A DNA stretch of 41,271 bases, from positions 1 to 41,271 of the forward strand of contig CALYZD010000012.1 in the NCBI GenBank assembly GCA_945607565.1, written 5' to 3'. A program made the position numbers and the translations under genes. Numbering within the stretch: position 1 is the first letter of the stretch; each line of letters begins with the position of its first letter. This DNA is from an uncultured Bacteroidales bacterium. Its GTDB lineage: Bacteria > Bacteroidota > Bacteroidia > Bacteroidales > Marinilabiliaceae. Shown one piece after another: positions 7,573-16,064 of this stretch. The notes beneath the pieces were generated by a model. The model ran no database searches. It was not told the origin of the DNA and was given only the letters and a program-made list of their open reading frames with translations.

Positions 7573-7609
7573 TACAAAAAAATAAGAATCCTGAAATAGC
7601 CTTTCAGGA
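7573..7609 (-). terminator. Terminator-like hairpin in the greA leader
   Basis: On minus, TCCTGAAA (7609-7602) and TTTCAGGA (7596-7589) form a perfect 8-bp stem with a 5-base loop, followed by TTCTTATTTTTTTG. If transcription starts near 7618 from the box at 7632-7625, the hairpin begins about 10 bases into the transcript and could end it as an RNA of about 45 bases. It could equally be the terminator of the upstream small gene; both uses are possible. Confidence 0.65.
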
Positions 7610-7624
7610 CCCTTGATGATGGGG

Positions 7625-7632
7625 CAAAGATA
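7625..7632 (-). promoter_or_regulatory. Candidate -7 box of the greA promoter
   Basis: TATCTTTG on minus (7632-7625) matches TAnnTTTG exactly. The -33 region is only T-rich (TTTTTTAG), with no TTTG. Transcription would begin near 7618, about 75 bases before the greA ATG. Confidence 0.55.
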
Positions 7633-7681
7633 AAGAATTATTTAATCTAAAAAATGTTTTAGTATGTTTTATTTTTCTCCG

Positions 7682-8074
7682 TCAATAGTCGCGGCGGTTC
7701 AGAATCTCGGAGGCGATGACGGCCGCGCGGATGTCGAATTGACACTGACAGTCAGCGTCTTCGACTTCAAACAAGACTTCATTTGCCTGCTGCCGGGCGG
7801 GGGCAGACGCCTTTGTGCAGGCCACGGTCTGCGCCGCTGCCGCGCCTGTGGCCGACGACTGCATAAGCACGGACTGCTTAGTATCGGCTGCGGCCGGAGC
7901 CGCAACCACGGGCTCGGGCGCTGCGGCCGGCTCGTGCCGATGAGGCTCCACGTCTTCAGGCCGGGCGTCATCTGGCTGCATTCCACGCTTGGCGGCGGTG
8001 GACTTCTCCGCCGCTTCGCGATATGTGCGGTAAACGAAGGTGAGTATGATTACCAGGAGAACTGTGAATTTCAT
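7682..8074 (-). CDS. Small membrane-anchored protein of unknown function
   Basis: This 130-residue protein is not assigned to a named family. Residues 3-15 (FTVLLVIILTFVY) form a short hydrophobic anchor. A long Ala/Pro/Glu-rich, probably disordered linker follows (residues about 35-105, e.g. EPAAAPEPVVAAPAAAD). It ends with a compact C-terminal segment FDIRAAVIASEILNRRDY, preceded by a CQC motif. I have the impression that similar tails, with a basic-aromatic end, occur on other short Bacteroidota proteins of unknown function, but this was not searched. The anchor-linker-tail layout suggests a tethered interaction motif. The gene has its own promoter (8092-8121), diverges from parE, and may read into greA. 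Confidence 0.7.
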   Translation of the reverse strand: MKFTVLLVIILTFVYRTYREAAEKSTAAKRGMQPDDARPEDVEPHRHEPAAAPEPVVAAPAAADTKQSVLMQSSATGAAAAQTVACTKASAPARQQANEVLFEVEDADCQCQFDIRAAVIASEILNRRDY

Positions 8075-8091
8075 TCTGTCATGTTTTTGGG

Positions 8092-8121
8092 CAAAGATAA
8101 ATTTTTAGCCCGAGTTTGCAA
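8092..8121 (-). promoter_or_regulatory. Promoter of the small anchored-protein gene
   Basis: On minus TTG (8121-8119), a 19-base spacer and TATCTTTG (8099-8092) match the Bacteroidota promoter pattern. The start ATG is at 8074, about 10 bases after the expected transcription start. Confidence 0.75.
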
Positions 8122-8205
8122 CCACAGCCTCACATTGTTATTTAACAGTATAAACCGCGCGGCATTCCGCTGATTATTTTTGGCCTTTCGGGGGGACAAT
8201 TTGAT

Positions 8206-8213
8206 TATCTTTG
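8206..8213 (+). promoter_or_regulatory. Candidate -7 box of the parE-parC operon
   Basis: TATCTTTG matches the TAnnTTTG consensus on plus, 48 bases before the parE ATG. A TTTG at 8179-8182 is 23 bases upstream, longer than the usual 19-21 spacer. Confidence 0.55.
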
Positions 8214-8261
8214 CAAGCGCTTAAAAAGACGACTCCTATCCACAAACAAGCATAACTATCT

Positions 8262-10133
8262 ATGACTGAAGAAATAAGAAGAGACGACTACACCGAAGAC
8301 AACATAAAGACCCTCGACTGGTACGAGCACATCCGGCGACGTCCGGGAATGTATATCGGCAAACTTGGCGACGGCGCTTTTGCCGACGATGGCATCTACG
8401 TGCTGCTCAAAGAGGTCATGGACAACTCGATTGACGAGTTCATGATGGGCAACGGAAAAATCATCGAAGTGGGCATCAGCGAAGGCGTTGTCAGCGTGCG
8501 CGACTACGGCCGTGGCATTCCGCTGGGCAAGGTTGTGGACGTGGCATCGAAGATGAACACCGGCGGCAAGTACGACAGCGACGCCTTCAAGAAATCAATA
8601 GGCCTCAACGGCGTCGGCATCAAAGCCGTCAACGCGCTCTCGACGTCATTCGTCATCAAGTCGTACCGCGACGGCAAGTGCAAGTTCGTCGAGTTCAGCA
8701 AGGGCCTGGTTCAGAAGGAGTACGACATCACCGACACCACCGAGAAGAACGGGACCTACATCGAGTTCTGCCCCGACGGCAGCATTTTCGAAGGCTACCA
8801 ATATCGCAGCGAGTATGTCGAGCACATGCTCAAGAACTACACCTATCTCAACTCGGGGCTGAGCATCAGGTTCAACGGCGAGGTGTTTTCGAGCGAAAAC
8901 GGGCTGATTGACCTGCTGGACGAGAACATGACCGAGCCGGGCCTCTACCCCATCATCCACCTGAAAGACGACGACCTCGAGATAGCCATGACTCACGGCG
9001 ACCAGTACGGCGAGGAGTACTACACGTTCGTCAACGGGCAGCACACCACGCAGGGCGGCACCCACCTGGCGGCGTTCAAAGAGGGCGTGGCCAAGACGAT
9101 TCGCGAATATTTCAACAAGAATTTCGACGTCAGCGACATACGTTCGGGAATGATTGCGGCCGTCAGCATCAAGATTCAGGAGCCGGTCTTCGAGTCGCAG
9201 ACCAAGACCAAGCTCGGCTCCAAAGACATGGTCGAGGGCGGCACCAGCATCCGAAACTACGTCACCGACTTCCTGAAGGAGCATCTCGACAACTTCCTGC
9301 ACAAGAACCTTGAGACGGCCGAGCTGATGAACCGCAAGATTCTGGCGTCGGAACGCGAGCGCAAAGAGATTTCGGGCATCCAGAAACTGGCGCGCGAAAG
9401 GGCCAAAAAGGCCAACCTCCACAACCGCAAGCTGCGCGACTGCCGCTATCACCTCTGCGACGCCAAGACCAAAGACGAGGCCAAGAACGAGATGATCGAC
9501 AGTTCGGCAATCTTCATCACCGAGGGCGATTCGGCGTCGGGCTCCATCACCAAGTCGCGCAACGTCAACACGCAGGCGGTCTTCAGCCTGCGAGGCAAAC
9601 CGCTGAACTGCTACGGCCTGACGCGAAAGGTGGTCTACGAGAACGAGGAGTTCAATCTGCTCCAGGCCGCCCTCGACATCGAAAACGGACTCGAAACGCT
9701 GAGATACAACCATGTGATCATCGCAACCGATGCCGATGTGGACGGAATGCACATCAGGCTGCTGCTCATCTCGTTCTTCCTGCAGTTCTTCCCCGAACTC
9801 GTCAAAAGCGGTCACGTCCAGATACTTCAGACGCCGCTGTTCCGAGTTCGCAACAAGAAAAAAACGCTTTATTGCTATTCGGACGAGGAGCGCGAAAAGG
9901 CCATCAAGGCGCTCGGACCCAAGCCCGAAATCACACGATTCAAAGGTCTGGGAGAGATCTCACCCGACGAGTTCAGGCACTTCATCGGCAAGGACATCCG
10001 CCTCGAACCCGTCAACCTCAGGCGCGACGACGCCGTTAAAGAACTGCTCGACTTCTACATGGGCAAAAACACGCAATCGCGCCAGAACTTCATCATCAAC
10101 AACCTCGTCGTGGAGGAGGACTTGGTTAAATAA
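8262..10133 (+). CDS. parE: DNA topoisomerase IV subunit B (ParE/GyrB family)
   Basis: The ATPase subunit of a type IIA topoisomerase drives strand passage, mainly for decatenation of replicated chromosomes in the ParE branch. The 623 residues hold a GHKL ATPase domain with EVMDNSIDE (Glu51, Asn55), DYGRGIP and [15 protein letters not shown] transducer domain and a TOPRIM domain follow, with EGDSASGS (Glu421) and [10 protein letters not shown] (Asp490, Asp492) for magnesium, then [12 protein letters not shown]. It has no extra GyrB insertion and is paired with a ParC-type A subunit 31 bases downstream. Together with the phylum context, this favours topoisomerase IV over gyrase. A tree would be needed for certainty. 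Confidence 0.92.
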   Translation: MTEEIRRDDYTEDNIKTLDWYEHIRRRPGMYIGKLGDGAFADDGIYVLLKEVMDNSIDEFMMGNGKIIEVGISEGVVSVRDYGRGIPLGKVVDVASKMNTGGKYDSDAFKKSIGLNGVGIKAVNALSTSFVIKSYRDGKCKFVEFSKGLVQKEYDITDTTEKNGTYIEFCPDGSIFEGYQYRSEYVEHMLKNYTYLNSGLSIRFNGEVFSSENGLIDLLDENMTEPGLYPIIHLKDDDLEIAMTHGDQYGEEYYTFVNGQHTTQGGTHLAAFKEGVAKTIREYFNKNFDVSDIRSGMIAAVSIKIQEPVFESQTKTKLGSKDMVEGGTSIRNYVTDFLKEHLDNFLHKNLETAELMNRKILASERERKEISGIQKLARERAKKANLHNRKLRDCRYHLCDAKTKDEAKNEMIDSSAIFITEGDSASGSITKSRNVNTQAVFSLRGKPLNCYGLTRKVVYENEEFNLLQAALDIENGLETLRYNHVIIATDADVDGMHIRLLLISFFLQFFPELVKSGHVQILQTPLFRVRNKKKTLYCYSDEEREKAIKALGPKPEITRFKGLGEISPDEFRHFIGKDIRLEPVNLRRDDAVKELLDFYMGKNTQSRQNFIINNLVVEEDLVK

Positions 10134-10164
10134 CAAACCTTAACCCAAAGAATATCAGAATACT

Positions 10165-12804
10165 ATGAGCGACGAAATAGAAAACGAACAGGGAGAATAC
10201 GAAGAAATTGACGGCACCGCCCCCAACAGCGGCGAAAACAGCGAAACGCCGTCGTGGGAGAGCGAAGGCGCCAAGGTGAGCGCACTGCAGGGACTCTACA
10301 AGACGTGGTTCATCGACTACGCCTCGTATGTGATACTCGAACGCGCCGTGCCGCACCTCAACGACGGGCTCAAGCCGGTGCAGCGACGCATCCTGCACAC
10401 AATGAGCCTATTGGAAGACGGCCGATACAACAAGGTGGCCAACATTGTGGGCGCCACCATGTCATACCACCCGCACGGCGACGCCTCCATCGGCGACGCG
10501 CTGGTGCAGCTTGGCCAGAAAAACCTGCTGATCGACACGCAAGGAAACTGGGGCAACATCCTGACCGGCGACAGCGCCGCCGCGCCCCGTTACATCGAAG
10601 CCCGACTGACGCCCTTTGCGCTCGACGTGGTCTTCAACCCCAAGACGACGGTCTGGAAACTCAGCTACGACGGCCGCAACAACGAGCCGGTGACGCTGCC
10701 CGTCAAGTTCCCGCTCCTGCTGGCACATGGCGTCGAGGGCATTGCCGTCGGCCTGGCATCCAAGATTTTGCCGCACAACTTCAACGAACTCATCGACGCC
10801 TCGATAGCATACCTGAAAAACGAGCCCTTCACGCTTTACCCTGATTTTCAGACGGGCGGATACGTCGACGTGTCGCGCTACAACGACGGCCTGCGCGGCG
10901 GAGTGGTCAAGATACGCTCCAAGATAACCAAGCTCGACGCCAAGACGCTCGTCATCAGCGACATACCCTATGGCAAGACCACCTCGTCGCTCATCGACAG
11001 CATTCTGAAAGCCAACGAAAAAGGCAAAATCAAAATCAGGAAGGTGGACGACAACACGGCGGCCAATGTCGAGATACTGGTCCACCTGCCGGCCGGCGCA
11101 TCGCCCGACAAGACAATCGACGCGCTCTACGCCTTCACCGACTGCGAACTGCCGATTTCGCCCAACTCGTGCGTCATCTCCAACAACAAGCCGCACTTCA
11201 TGGGCGTCAGCGAGATTCTGAAAAACAACACCGACACGACCGTCGAACTGCTGCACCGCGAGCTCGAAATCCGCTACGGCGAGCTCAGCGAACGCTGGCA
11301 CATGTCGTCTCTCGAAAAGATTTTCATCGAAGAGCGCATCTACAAAGACCGCGAATTCGAAGAGTCGACATCGACCGACGAGGCCTGCGCCCACATCGAC
11401 AGCCGCCTGGAGCCGTTCTACCCGCAATTCATGCGCGAGGTCACCAAAGACGACATCCTGAAGCTGCTCGAGATAAAAATGGCCCGCATCCTGAAGTTCA
11501 ACTCGTCGGTGGCCAACGAAAAAATCAAGGCCATCGAAGAAGAAATGGAGCAGATAAGATACGACATGGATCATATTGTCGACTACGCCATCGCATACTT
11601 CAAACGCATCAAAAAACAATACGGAAAGAATCATCCGCGCCTGACAGAAATCAGATCTTTCGAAAATATCGAGGCGGCAAAAGTGGTGGTGCAGAACGAA
11701 AAGCTCTACATCAACCGCGAGGACGGCTTCATCGGCTACGGCCTGAAAAAGGACGAATATCTGTGCGATTGCTCTGATATTGACGACGTTATAATCTTCT
11801 ATAACGATGGCCGCTACATCATCAAGAAGGTCGAGGAGAAAATGTTTGTCGGCAAAGACATCATGCACGTGGCCATCTTCAAGAAGAACGACACCCGGAC
11901 CATCTACAACGCCGCCTACACCGACGGAAAAACCGGCATCTCGTATGTCAAACGATTCGCCGTCAGCGGCATCACGCGCGACAAGGAATACAACCTGACG
12001 CAAGAGACGCCAAACTCCAAAATTCTGTATTTCAGCGCAAACCCGAACGGCGAAGCCGAAGTTCTGAAGGTGATGCTCAAGCCCAAACCGAGGCTGCGGA
12101 CCGTGGTGTTCGACTTCGACTTTTCGACACTCGCCATCAAAGGGCGCGCCTCGATGGGCAACATTCTGGCCAAGACCGAAATCCACAAGGTGGTGCTCAA
12201 GCGCAAGGGCGGCAGCACGCTCGGCGGCCGCAAAATATGGTTCGAGCCCGAAACGCTCCGCCTCAACACCGACGAACGCGGCAAATACCTGGGAGAATTT
12301 CAGGGCAAAGACCAGATATTGGTCATCTACAAAAATGGCGACTGCACAACCACCGGCTTCGACCTCGAAATGCACTACGAGGACAACTATCTGATTATAG
12401 AGAAGTTCGACCCGCACAAAATATGGACGGCGGTCTATTGGGACGGCGAGCAATCGTTCTACTACATCAAGCGCTTCAAGGTCGAGGGCGGCAGCAAGCC
12501 TGTCTCAATCATCGGCGAGAACTCGAAGTCTAAACTGACCATGATTTCGGACGAAGACCACCCGCGCTTCCAAATCAATTTCGGCGGCGACGACAAATGG
12601 CGCACGGCCGAGGAAATCGACGCTTTCGAGTTTATCGGCGAAAAGAGCATCCGCGCCAAAGGCAAGCGCCTGACGGCCTACGGCGTTTCGAAAATCGTCG
12701 AACTCGAGCCTCTGATCCCGACCGTCCGCACCGCGCAGGGCGAAGACGGCGAAACGTCGGAAAGCGAGGCCGAGCCGGAAAACGAGACACCAAGCCTGTT
12801 TTAG
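10165..12804 (+). CDS. parC: DNA topoisomerase IV subunit A (ParC/GyrA family)
   Basis: The A subunit cuts and religates DNA through a tyrosyl-phosphate bond. The 879 residues begin with an acidic tail of about 35 residues. The winged-helix and tower domains follow, with YASYVILERAVPHLNDGLKPVQRRIL and the catalytic tyrosine in AAPRYIEARL (Tyr143). The segment SYHPHGDASIGDALV corresponds to the quinolone-interaction region. A coiled-coil segment (IKAIEEEMEQIRYDMDHIV) and a beta-pinwheel-like C-terminal region follow. The canonical GyrA box QRRGGKG is absent; the nearest text is KRKGGSTLGGRK. This supports a ParC-type role. It ends in an acidic tail and lies 24 bases before the DUF2027 gene, so the three probably form one operon. 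Confidence 0.92.
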   Translation: MSDEIENEQGEYEEIDGTAPNSGENSETPSWESEGAKVSALQGLYKTWFIDYASYVILERAVPHLNDGLKPVQRRILHTMSLLEDGRYNKVANIVGATMSYHPHGDASIGDALVQLGQKNLLIDTQGNWGNILTGDSAAAPRYIEARLTPFALDVVFNPKTTVWKLSYDGRNNEPVTLPVKFPLLLAHGVEGIAVGLASKILPHNFNELIDASIAYLKNEPFTLYPDFQTGGYVDVSRYNDGLRGGVVKIRSKITKLDAKTLVISDIPYGKTTSSLIDSILKANEKGKIKIRKVDDNTAANVEILVHLPAGASPDKTIDALYAFTDCELPISPNSCVISNNKPHFMGVSEILKNNTDTTVELLHRELEIRYGELSERWHMSSLEKIFIEERIYKDREFEESTSTDEACAHIDSRLEPFYPQFMREVTKDDILKLLEIKMARILKFNSSVANEKIKAIEEEMEQIRYDMDHIVDYAIAYFKRIKKQYGKNHPRLTEIRSFENIEAAKVVVQNEKLYINREDGFIGYGLKKDEYLCDCSDIDDVIIFYNDGRYIIKKVEEKMFVGKDIMHVAIFKKNDTRTIYNAAYTDGKTGISYVKRFAVSGITRDKEYNLTQETPNSKILYFSANPNGEAEVLKVMLKPKPRLRTVVFDFDFSTLAIKGRASMGNILAKTEIHKVVLKRKGGSTLGGRKIWFEPETLRLNTDERGKYLGEFQGKDQILVIYKNGDCTTTGFDLEMHYEDNYLIIEKFDPHKIWTAVYWDGEQSFYYIKRFKVEGGSKPVSIIGENSKSKLTMISDEDHPRFQINFGGDDKWRTAEEIDAFEFIGEKSIRAKGKRLTAYGVSKIVELEPLIPTVRTAQGEDGETSESEAEPENETPSLF

Positions 12805-12828
12805 AAATGACGATTAATCTACAAGAAT

Positions 12829-13893
12829 ATGACTAATGTTAAGATAGGAGACCAGGTACGCTTCCTGAATGCCGTGGGCGGCGGATTTGTGTCGAGGATA
12901 GATTCGAAAACAATCTACGTCGAGGACGAAGACGGATTTGAAATTCCGGTCGGCGAGAACGAAATCGTCATCATCGATCAGAAAAAAGACAGCGCCCATG
13001 GCAAGCCAGAAGCCGCTGATTTTCAGAAGGTGGAAATCTCCAAGCCACGTCCGGCGGTGATGGGCGAAGTCGAGGAGATAGTTGCCGACGACAGCGTCCC
13101 GGTGGCGCACGACGCGCCCGAATCGGACTCACCTCGGTTCAACCTGGCCTTTCTGCGGAGCGACAACGGCAACAACGCCTACGTGAACCTCTACGCCATA
13201 AACGACTGTAACTATTTTGTTTTCTTCACTTTATCCGAAGCAATCGAAGGTACTACAAATGTCAATATGCTCCACTACGGCACGATTGAGCCCAACACAA
13301 AACTGCTTTTGGGCCGATACAACCCGCAACGCATTGACAACCAGACATGGCAAACGCAGCTGATTTTGTACAAACGCGGCAGGCAGTTCGGGCTCTATCC
13401 GCCGGTCAGCTCGTCGGTCAAAATCAAGTCGAACCGCTTCTACCGCGACAACGGCTTTGTGGATAATGACTTTTTCGACGAAAAAGCCGTCATTATACCC
13501 ATAATCAAGAATGAATTTGAGCAGAAAATCGAAGAACTTGGCAACGCAGAATTGCTGAAGGCATCTAAACAGAAGGAAAGCCGACCCAAAGTTTCGCGCC
13601 CCAAAAAGGCCGGCGAGACTGTCGAGGTCGACCTGCACATCAACGAGCTGATTGACAACACGGCCGAACTGAAAAACAGTGAGATTTTGAAAATCCAGCT
13701 GGACGCTTTCGAGGCGGCAATGGCGGAATTTTCCGGATGCCGGGGGCAGCGCGTGGTTTTCATCCATGGCGTCGGCAACGGGACGCTGAAAACGGAGCTG
13801 CGCAAACGTCTTGACCGAAACTACAAAAAGGTGACGTACCAAGACGCATCGTTCAAAGAATACGGTTTTGGCGCCACGATGGTGATTTTCTAA
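12829..13893 (+). CDS. DUF2027 protein with C-terminal Smr domain
   Basis: This 354-residue protein starts with a small beta-rich segment (KIGDQVRFLNAVGGGFVSRI). A central region that I associate with DUF2027 follows (about residues 100-225), then a C-terminal Smr domain of about 85 residues. The Smr signature is seen in VEVDLHINEL (the LDLH motif) and VVFIHGVGNGTLK (HGxGxG). Smr domains bind branched nucleic acid or act as nucleases, and relatives act in MutS2-type repair or ribosome-collision rescue. The function of the DUF2027 combination is not known. Its position 24 bases after parC, with no terminator between, suggests co-expression with topoisomerase IV. Its stop codon directly abuts the stop of the opposing glycosyltransferase gene. 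Confidence 0.85.
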   Translation: MTNVKIGDQVRFLNAVGGGFVSRIDSKTIYVEDEDGFEIPVGENEIVIIDQKKDSAHGKPEAADFQKVEISKPRPAVMGEVEEIVADDSVPVAHDAPESDSPRFNLAFLRSDNGNNAYVNLYAINDCNYFVFFTLSEAIEGTTNVNMLHYGTIEPNTKLLLGRYNPQRIDNQTWQTQLILYKRGRQFGLYPPVSSSVKIKSNRFYRDNGFVDNDFFDEKAVIIPIIKNEFEQKIEELGNAELLKASKQKESRPKVSRPKKAGETVEVDLHINELIDNTAELKNSEILKIQLDAFEAAMAEFSGCRGQRVVFIHGVGNGTLKTELRKRLDRNYKKVTYQDASFKEYGFGATMVIF

Positions 13894-13915
13894 TCACCAT
13901 CGGCCTTTGTTTTTG
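13877..13915 (+). terminator. Terminator hairpin spanning two abutting stop codons
   Basis: A perfect 11-bp stem (CGATGGTGATT at 13877-13887, AATCACCATCG at 13892-13902) has a 4-base loop and is followed by T-rich GCCTTTGTTTTT on plus. The stem encodes the last codons of both convergent genes, and both stop codons lie in its loop and 3' arm. There is no T-run on the minus side, so it probably ends the parE-parC unit only. Confidence 0.7.
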
Positions 13916-14970
13916 AACAGACTGCTAAAAACTATCAGTAAAATATAAATCGGATAGACAATAAAAAGTGTCGCAACCGTCAGCGAATCGACCCTGATTT
14001 TCCAGAATTTCCGCCCCGACCAAAGCACAGCGCTGTCGGTCATGAACTTTGCAGCGATTGCGGCCGCCGCCGTGCACCACGAGCCGGCTTCGCAGGCTGC
14101 CAGAATCAACGCGACCGGCCATGCCATGTTCGAAACAAAAATGACAATTGGGAAAACTATCATTTGCCAGTCGGTGTAACCCGAAGCCTTTCTGAACCAG
14201 CGCGTTCGCTGCCTGACAAATCCCTTCAAAGTCGTCGGGCAGCGAGTGGTCACCAAGGCTTGGGCCGATTTTGCATAGACTATTTTTCCACCGTTCTGTT
14301 TCAGGAACGACAGAAGGAAAACGTCATCGCCTGAAACGAACGCATCGTTAAGGTTTGCAGACATATACGCCTCGCGCCTGACGGCAAGGCTGGCGCCGTT
14401 GCAAAGAAAGGGCATTCCGGCCAGCGCACTGCCTGCCGTGCAAACCTGAAGTGCAAGAAAATCCAACTCGAACAAATGCGTCAGAAAACTGCCGTCACCG
14501 AGCATCGCAACCGGTGCAATCACCATGTCAGCATGGCTCGATTCGCATTTGGCGCATAGCGTAGAAGCCCATGAATCAGCCATTTGACAATCGGCGTCAG
14601 TGAAAGCCATCACCTTTGCTTCGTGCAGTGAACGGACCGCTGTTCGGAGCGCATTTTTTTTGCCACCGGGCCGGGTGTTGCGCAGAACCACAAAACGCGA
14701 ATCGCGACCGACGAGCGACATCAGACTATTATATGTCGAATCCGCCGAATGATCGTCGACAAGGGCAATGGCGGCCGCCTTTTGCCGGCGCAGGCAGGCA
14801 AGGAGCGCCGGCACGTTGCCCGCCTCATTGTGCAGCGCTACGGCAATGCTGCCATCAGACGACTCGGTAATGCCTTCGTCGGGTGCTTTATGCCATGCAA
14901 TCAGCCAAACAAAAATCAGAATTGCATATGCAAAAACGGCAGTCAGTATGGCTGTTTCTATCAAAATCAT
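13894..14970 (-). CDS. Membrane-bound family 2 glycosyltransferase
   Basis: This is an inverting GT-A glycosyltransferase of family 2 (358 residues from ATG 14970; a TTG at 14973 adds one residue). It has an N-terminal membrane helix (about residues 4-26), then the catalytic domain with VDDHSADSTY (nucleotide binding), FTDADCQM (DxD-like metal site), SGDDVFLL and RQRTRWFRK, the Q/RxxRW product-site motif. Two or three C-terminal membrane helices follow. This layout resembles processive or polyprenyl-linked GT2 enzymes of envelope polysaccharide synthesis, but donor and acceptor are unknown. No other glycan genes are adjacent. A terminator of the upstream gene ends 13 bases before its start, and no clear promoter of its own was found. 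Confidence 0.85.
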   Translation of the reverse strand: MILIETAILTAVFAYAILIFVWLIAWHKAPDEGITESSDGSIAVALHNEAGNVPALLACLRRQKAAAIALVDDHSADSTYNSLMSLVGRDSRFVVLRNTRPGGKKNALRTAVRSLHEAKVMAFTDADCQMADSWASTLCAKCESSHADMVIAPVAMLGDGSFLTHLFELDFLALQVCTAGSALAGMPFLCNGASLAVRREAYMSANLNDAFVSGDDVFLLSFLKQNGGKIVYAKSAQALVTTRCPTTLKGFVRQRTRWFRKASGYTDWQMIVFPIVIFVSNMAWPVALILAACEAGSWCTAAAAIAAKFMTDSAVLWSGRKFWKIRVDSLTVATLFIVYPIYILLIVFSSLFKNKGRW

Positions 14971-14982
14971 CAATCCAGCAAT

Positions 14983-15010
14983 AAAAAAGGCCGATGCGCG
15001 CGCACCAGCC
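14983..15010 (-). terminator. Terminator after the HU-SPOR gene
   Basis: On minus, GGCTGGTGC (15010-15002) and GCATCGGCC (14997-14989) form a 9-bp stem with two G-T pairs and a GCGC loop, followed by TTTTTT. It ends the HU-SPOR transcript just before the glycosyltransferase start, unless read-through occurs. Confidence 0.7.
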
Positions 15011-15032
15011 TCGATGTATTAAAAACTGATAT

Positions 15033-15974
15033 TTATTCAGCGTTGACTATCCAACTTTCGATTCGATAGGTGTCGACAATTTTTTCTTGAACGGCCTCGG
15101 CATCTTCGAGCGTCGGCAATGTCTCTATCGACACCACAAACCAGCTGTCTCTCTGATACATATACGCATTTTCGAATCCGCGTCCCTGCAAATCTTTGAC
15201 GCGCTGGCTGGCGCCGGACTCGTTTTTGTAACTGCCGACAATAATGTTGTATCCTCGCTTGACCTTGTTCAGAACCGGCTTTGGCTCCTCGACCACAACG
15301 GTGTCTTCGGCCACGGGCTGGGCAGGCTCTTCGGCCGCCTCTTCAACCACCTCTTCTGTCTGATTTTCATGGAAATAGCGATACACGACATTTTCTTTCC
15401 AGAAAACGAACAGACTCAGATAAACCGTTGCAAGCAACAAAATAAATATGAGAATCGACACCAAAATTCGTGTCGTCATGTTATTATTACTACTTGAAAC
15501 CGACACAATCGGAGTAACCGGCGGTGTGGCGGTTGTGGTGTCAGAGCCGGACGTCTCGGACTTTTTCTCCTGTGGCTGAGCTGCTTTCGGCTGCTGCTCG
15601 GCTGGCGTCTCGTCAATCTTATGGCTGGAAACCAACTCGATGCCTTCGTCGCCGGCCGACGCTGAGTCGTTCTGTGCGAATGTTATCACGCCGTCCGCTT
15701 TCGAAAACGTGCCGATTTCGGGCATGGTATATTTTTCGCCCCTATCCAGAATCTCATTGACAGAGGCAATGAACTGGCGCATCTTCTCTTTTGCCGCATC
15801 CTCGCCAACCGATTCATTTTTAGCAATATAATCAGTCAGCAATCCGTCATCATAATTCAGATATTGATTGAACAGAATTTTGACGCCATTGTCGTTCGAC
15901 ACCAACAATGCGCCCAGACCTGGGAGGTTGACACGGTTGTTGGTTTTGATGAGTTCAAGGATATATTTATTCAT
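15033..15974 (-). CDS. Membrane protein with CCDC81-type HU domain and SPOR domain
   Basis: This 313-residue protein has an N-terminal HU-like region (residues about 1-105; NRVNLPGLGALLV and YTMPEIGTFSKADG fit the CCDC81-type HU domain of Bacteroidota). A low-complexity linker rich in Gln, Pro and Thr leads to one membrane helix (residues about 169-191). Then comes an acidic Glu/Val/Pro linker and a C-terminal SPOR domain (residues about 240-313; YNIIVGSYKNESGASQRVKDL, WFVVSIETLPTLEDAEAV). SPOR domains bind glycan strands stripped of stem peptides, usually at the division septum. The layout places a possible DNA- or protein-binding domain in the cytoplasm and a peptidoglycan sensor in the periplasm. 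A near-match -7 box (TATCTTTA) lies at 16014-16007 on minus. Confidence 0.85.
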   Translation of the reverse strand: MNKYILELIKTNNRVNLPGLGALLVSNDNGVKILFNQYLNYDDGLLTDYIAKNESVGEDAAKEKMRQFIASVNEILDRGEKYTMPEIGTFSKADGVITFAQNDSASAGDEGIELVSSHKIDETPAEQQPKAAQPQEKKSETSGSDTTTATPPVTPIVSVSSSNNNMTTRILVSILIFILLLATVYLSLFVFWKENVVYRYFHENQTEEVVEEAAEEPAQPVAEDTVVVEEPKPVLNKVKRGYNIIVGSYKNESGASQRVKDLQGRGFENAYMYQRDSWFVVSIETLPTLEDAEAVQEKIVDTYRIESWIVNAE

Positions 15975-16064
15975 AAAATATACATTTCAGATTGTCCAAA
16001 ACGCCATAAAGATAATCATAAATGATAAACTATGGGTATTTGCGGTTAGAAAACCGAATCATGT

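Noticed and set aside
12190-12240. Possible GyrA box in the A subunit (KRKGGSTLGGRK)
   Set aside because: It lacks the QRRGGxG core, so it does not argue for gyrase over topoisomerase IV.
10462-12453. Antisense open frame of 663 codons inside parC
   Set aside because: Same mirror-frame effect; the composition is rich in Val, Asp, Phe and His without any recognisable motif, and parC is unambiguous.
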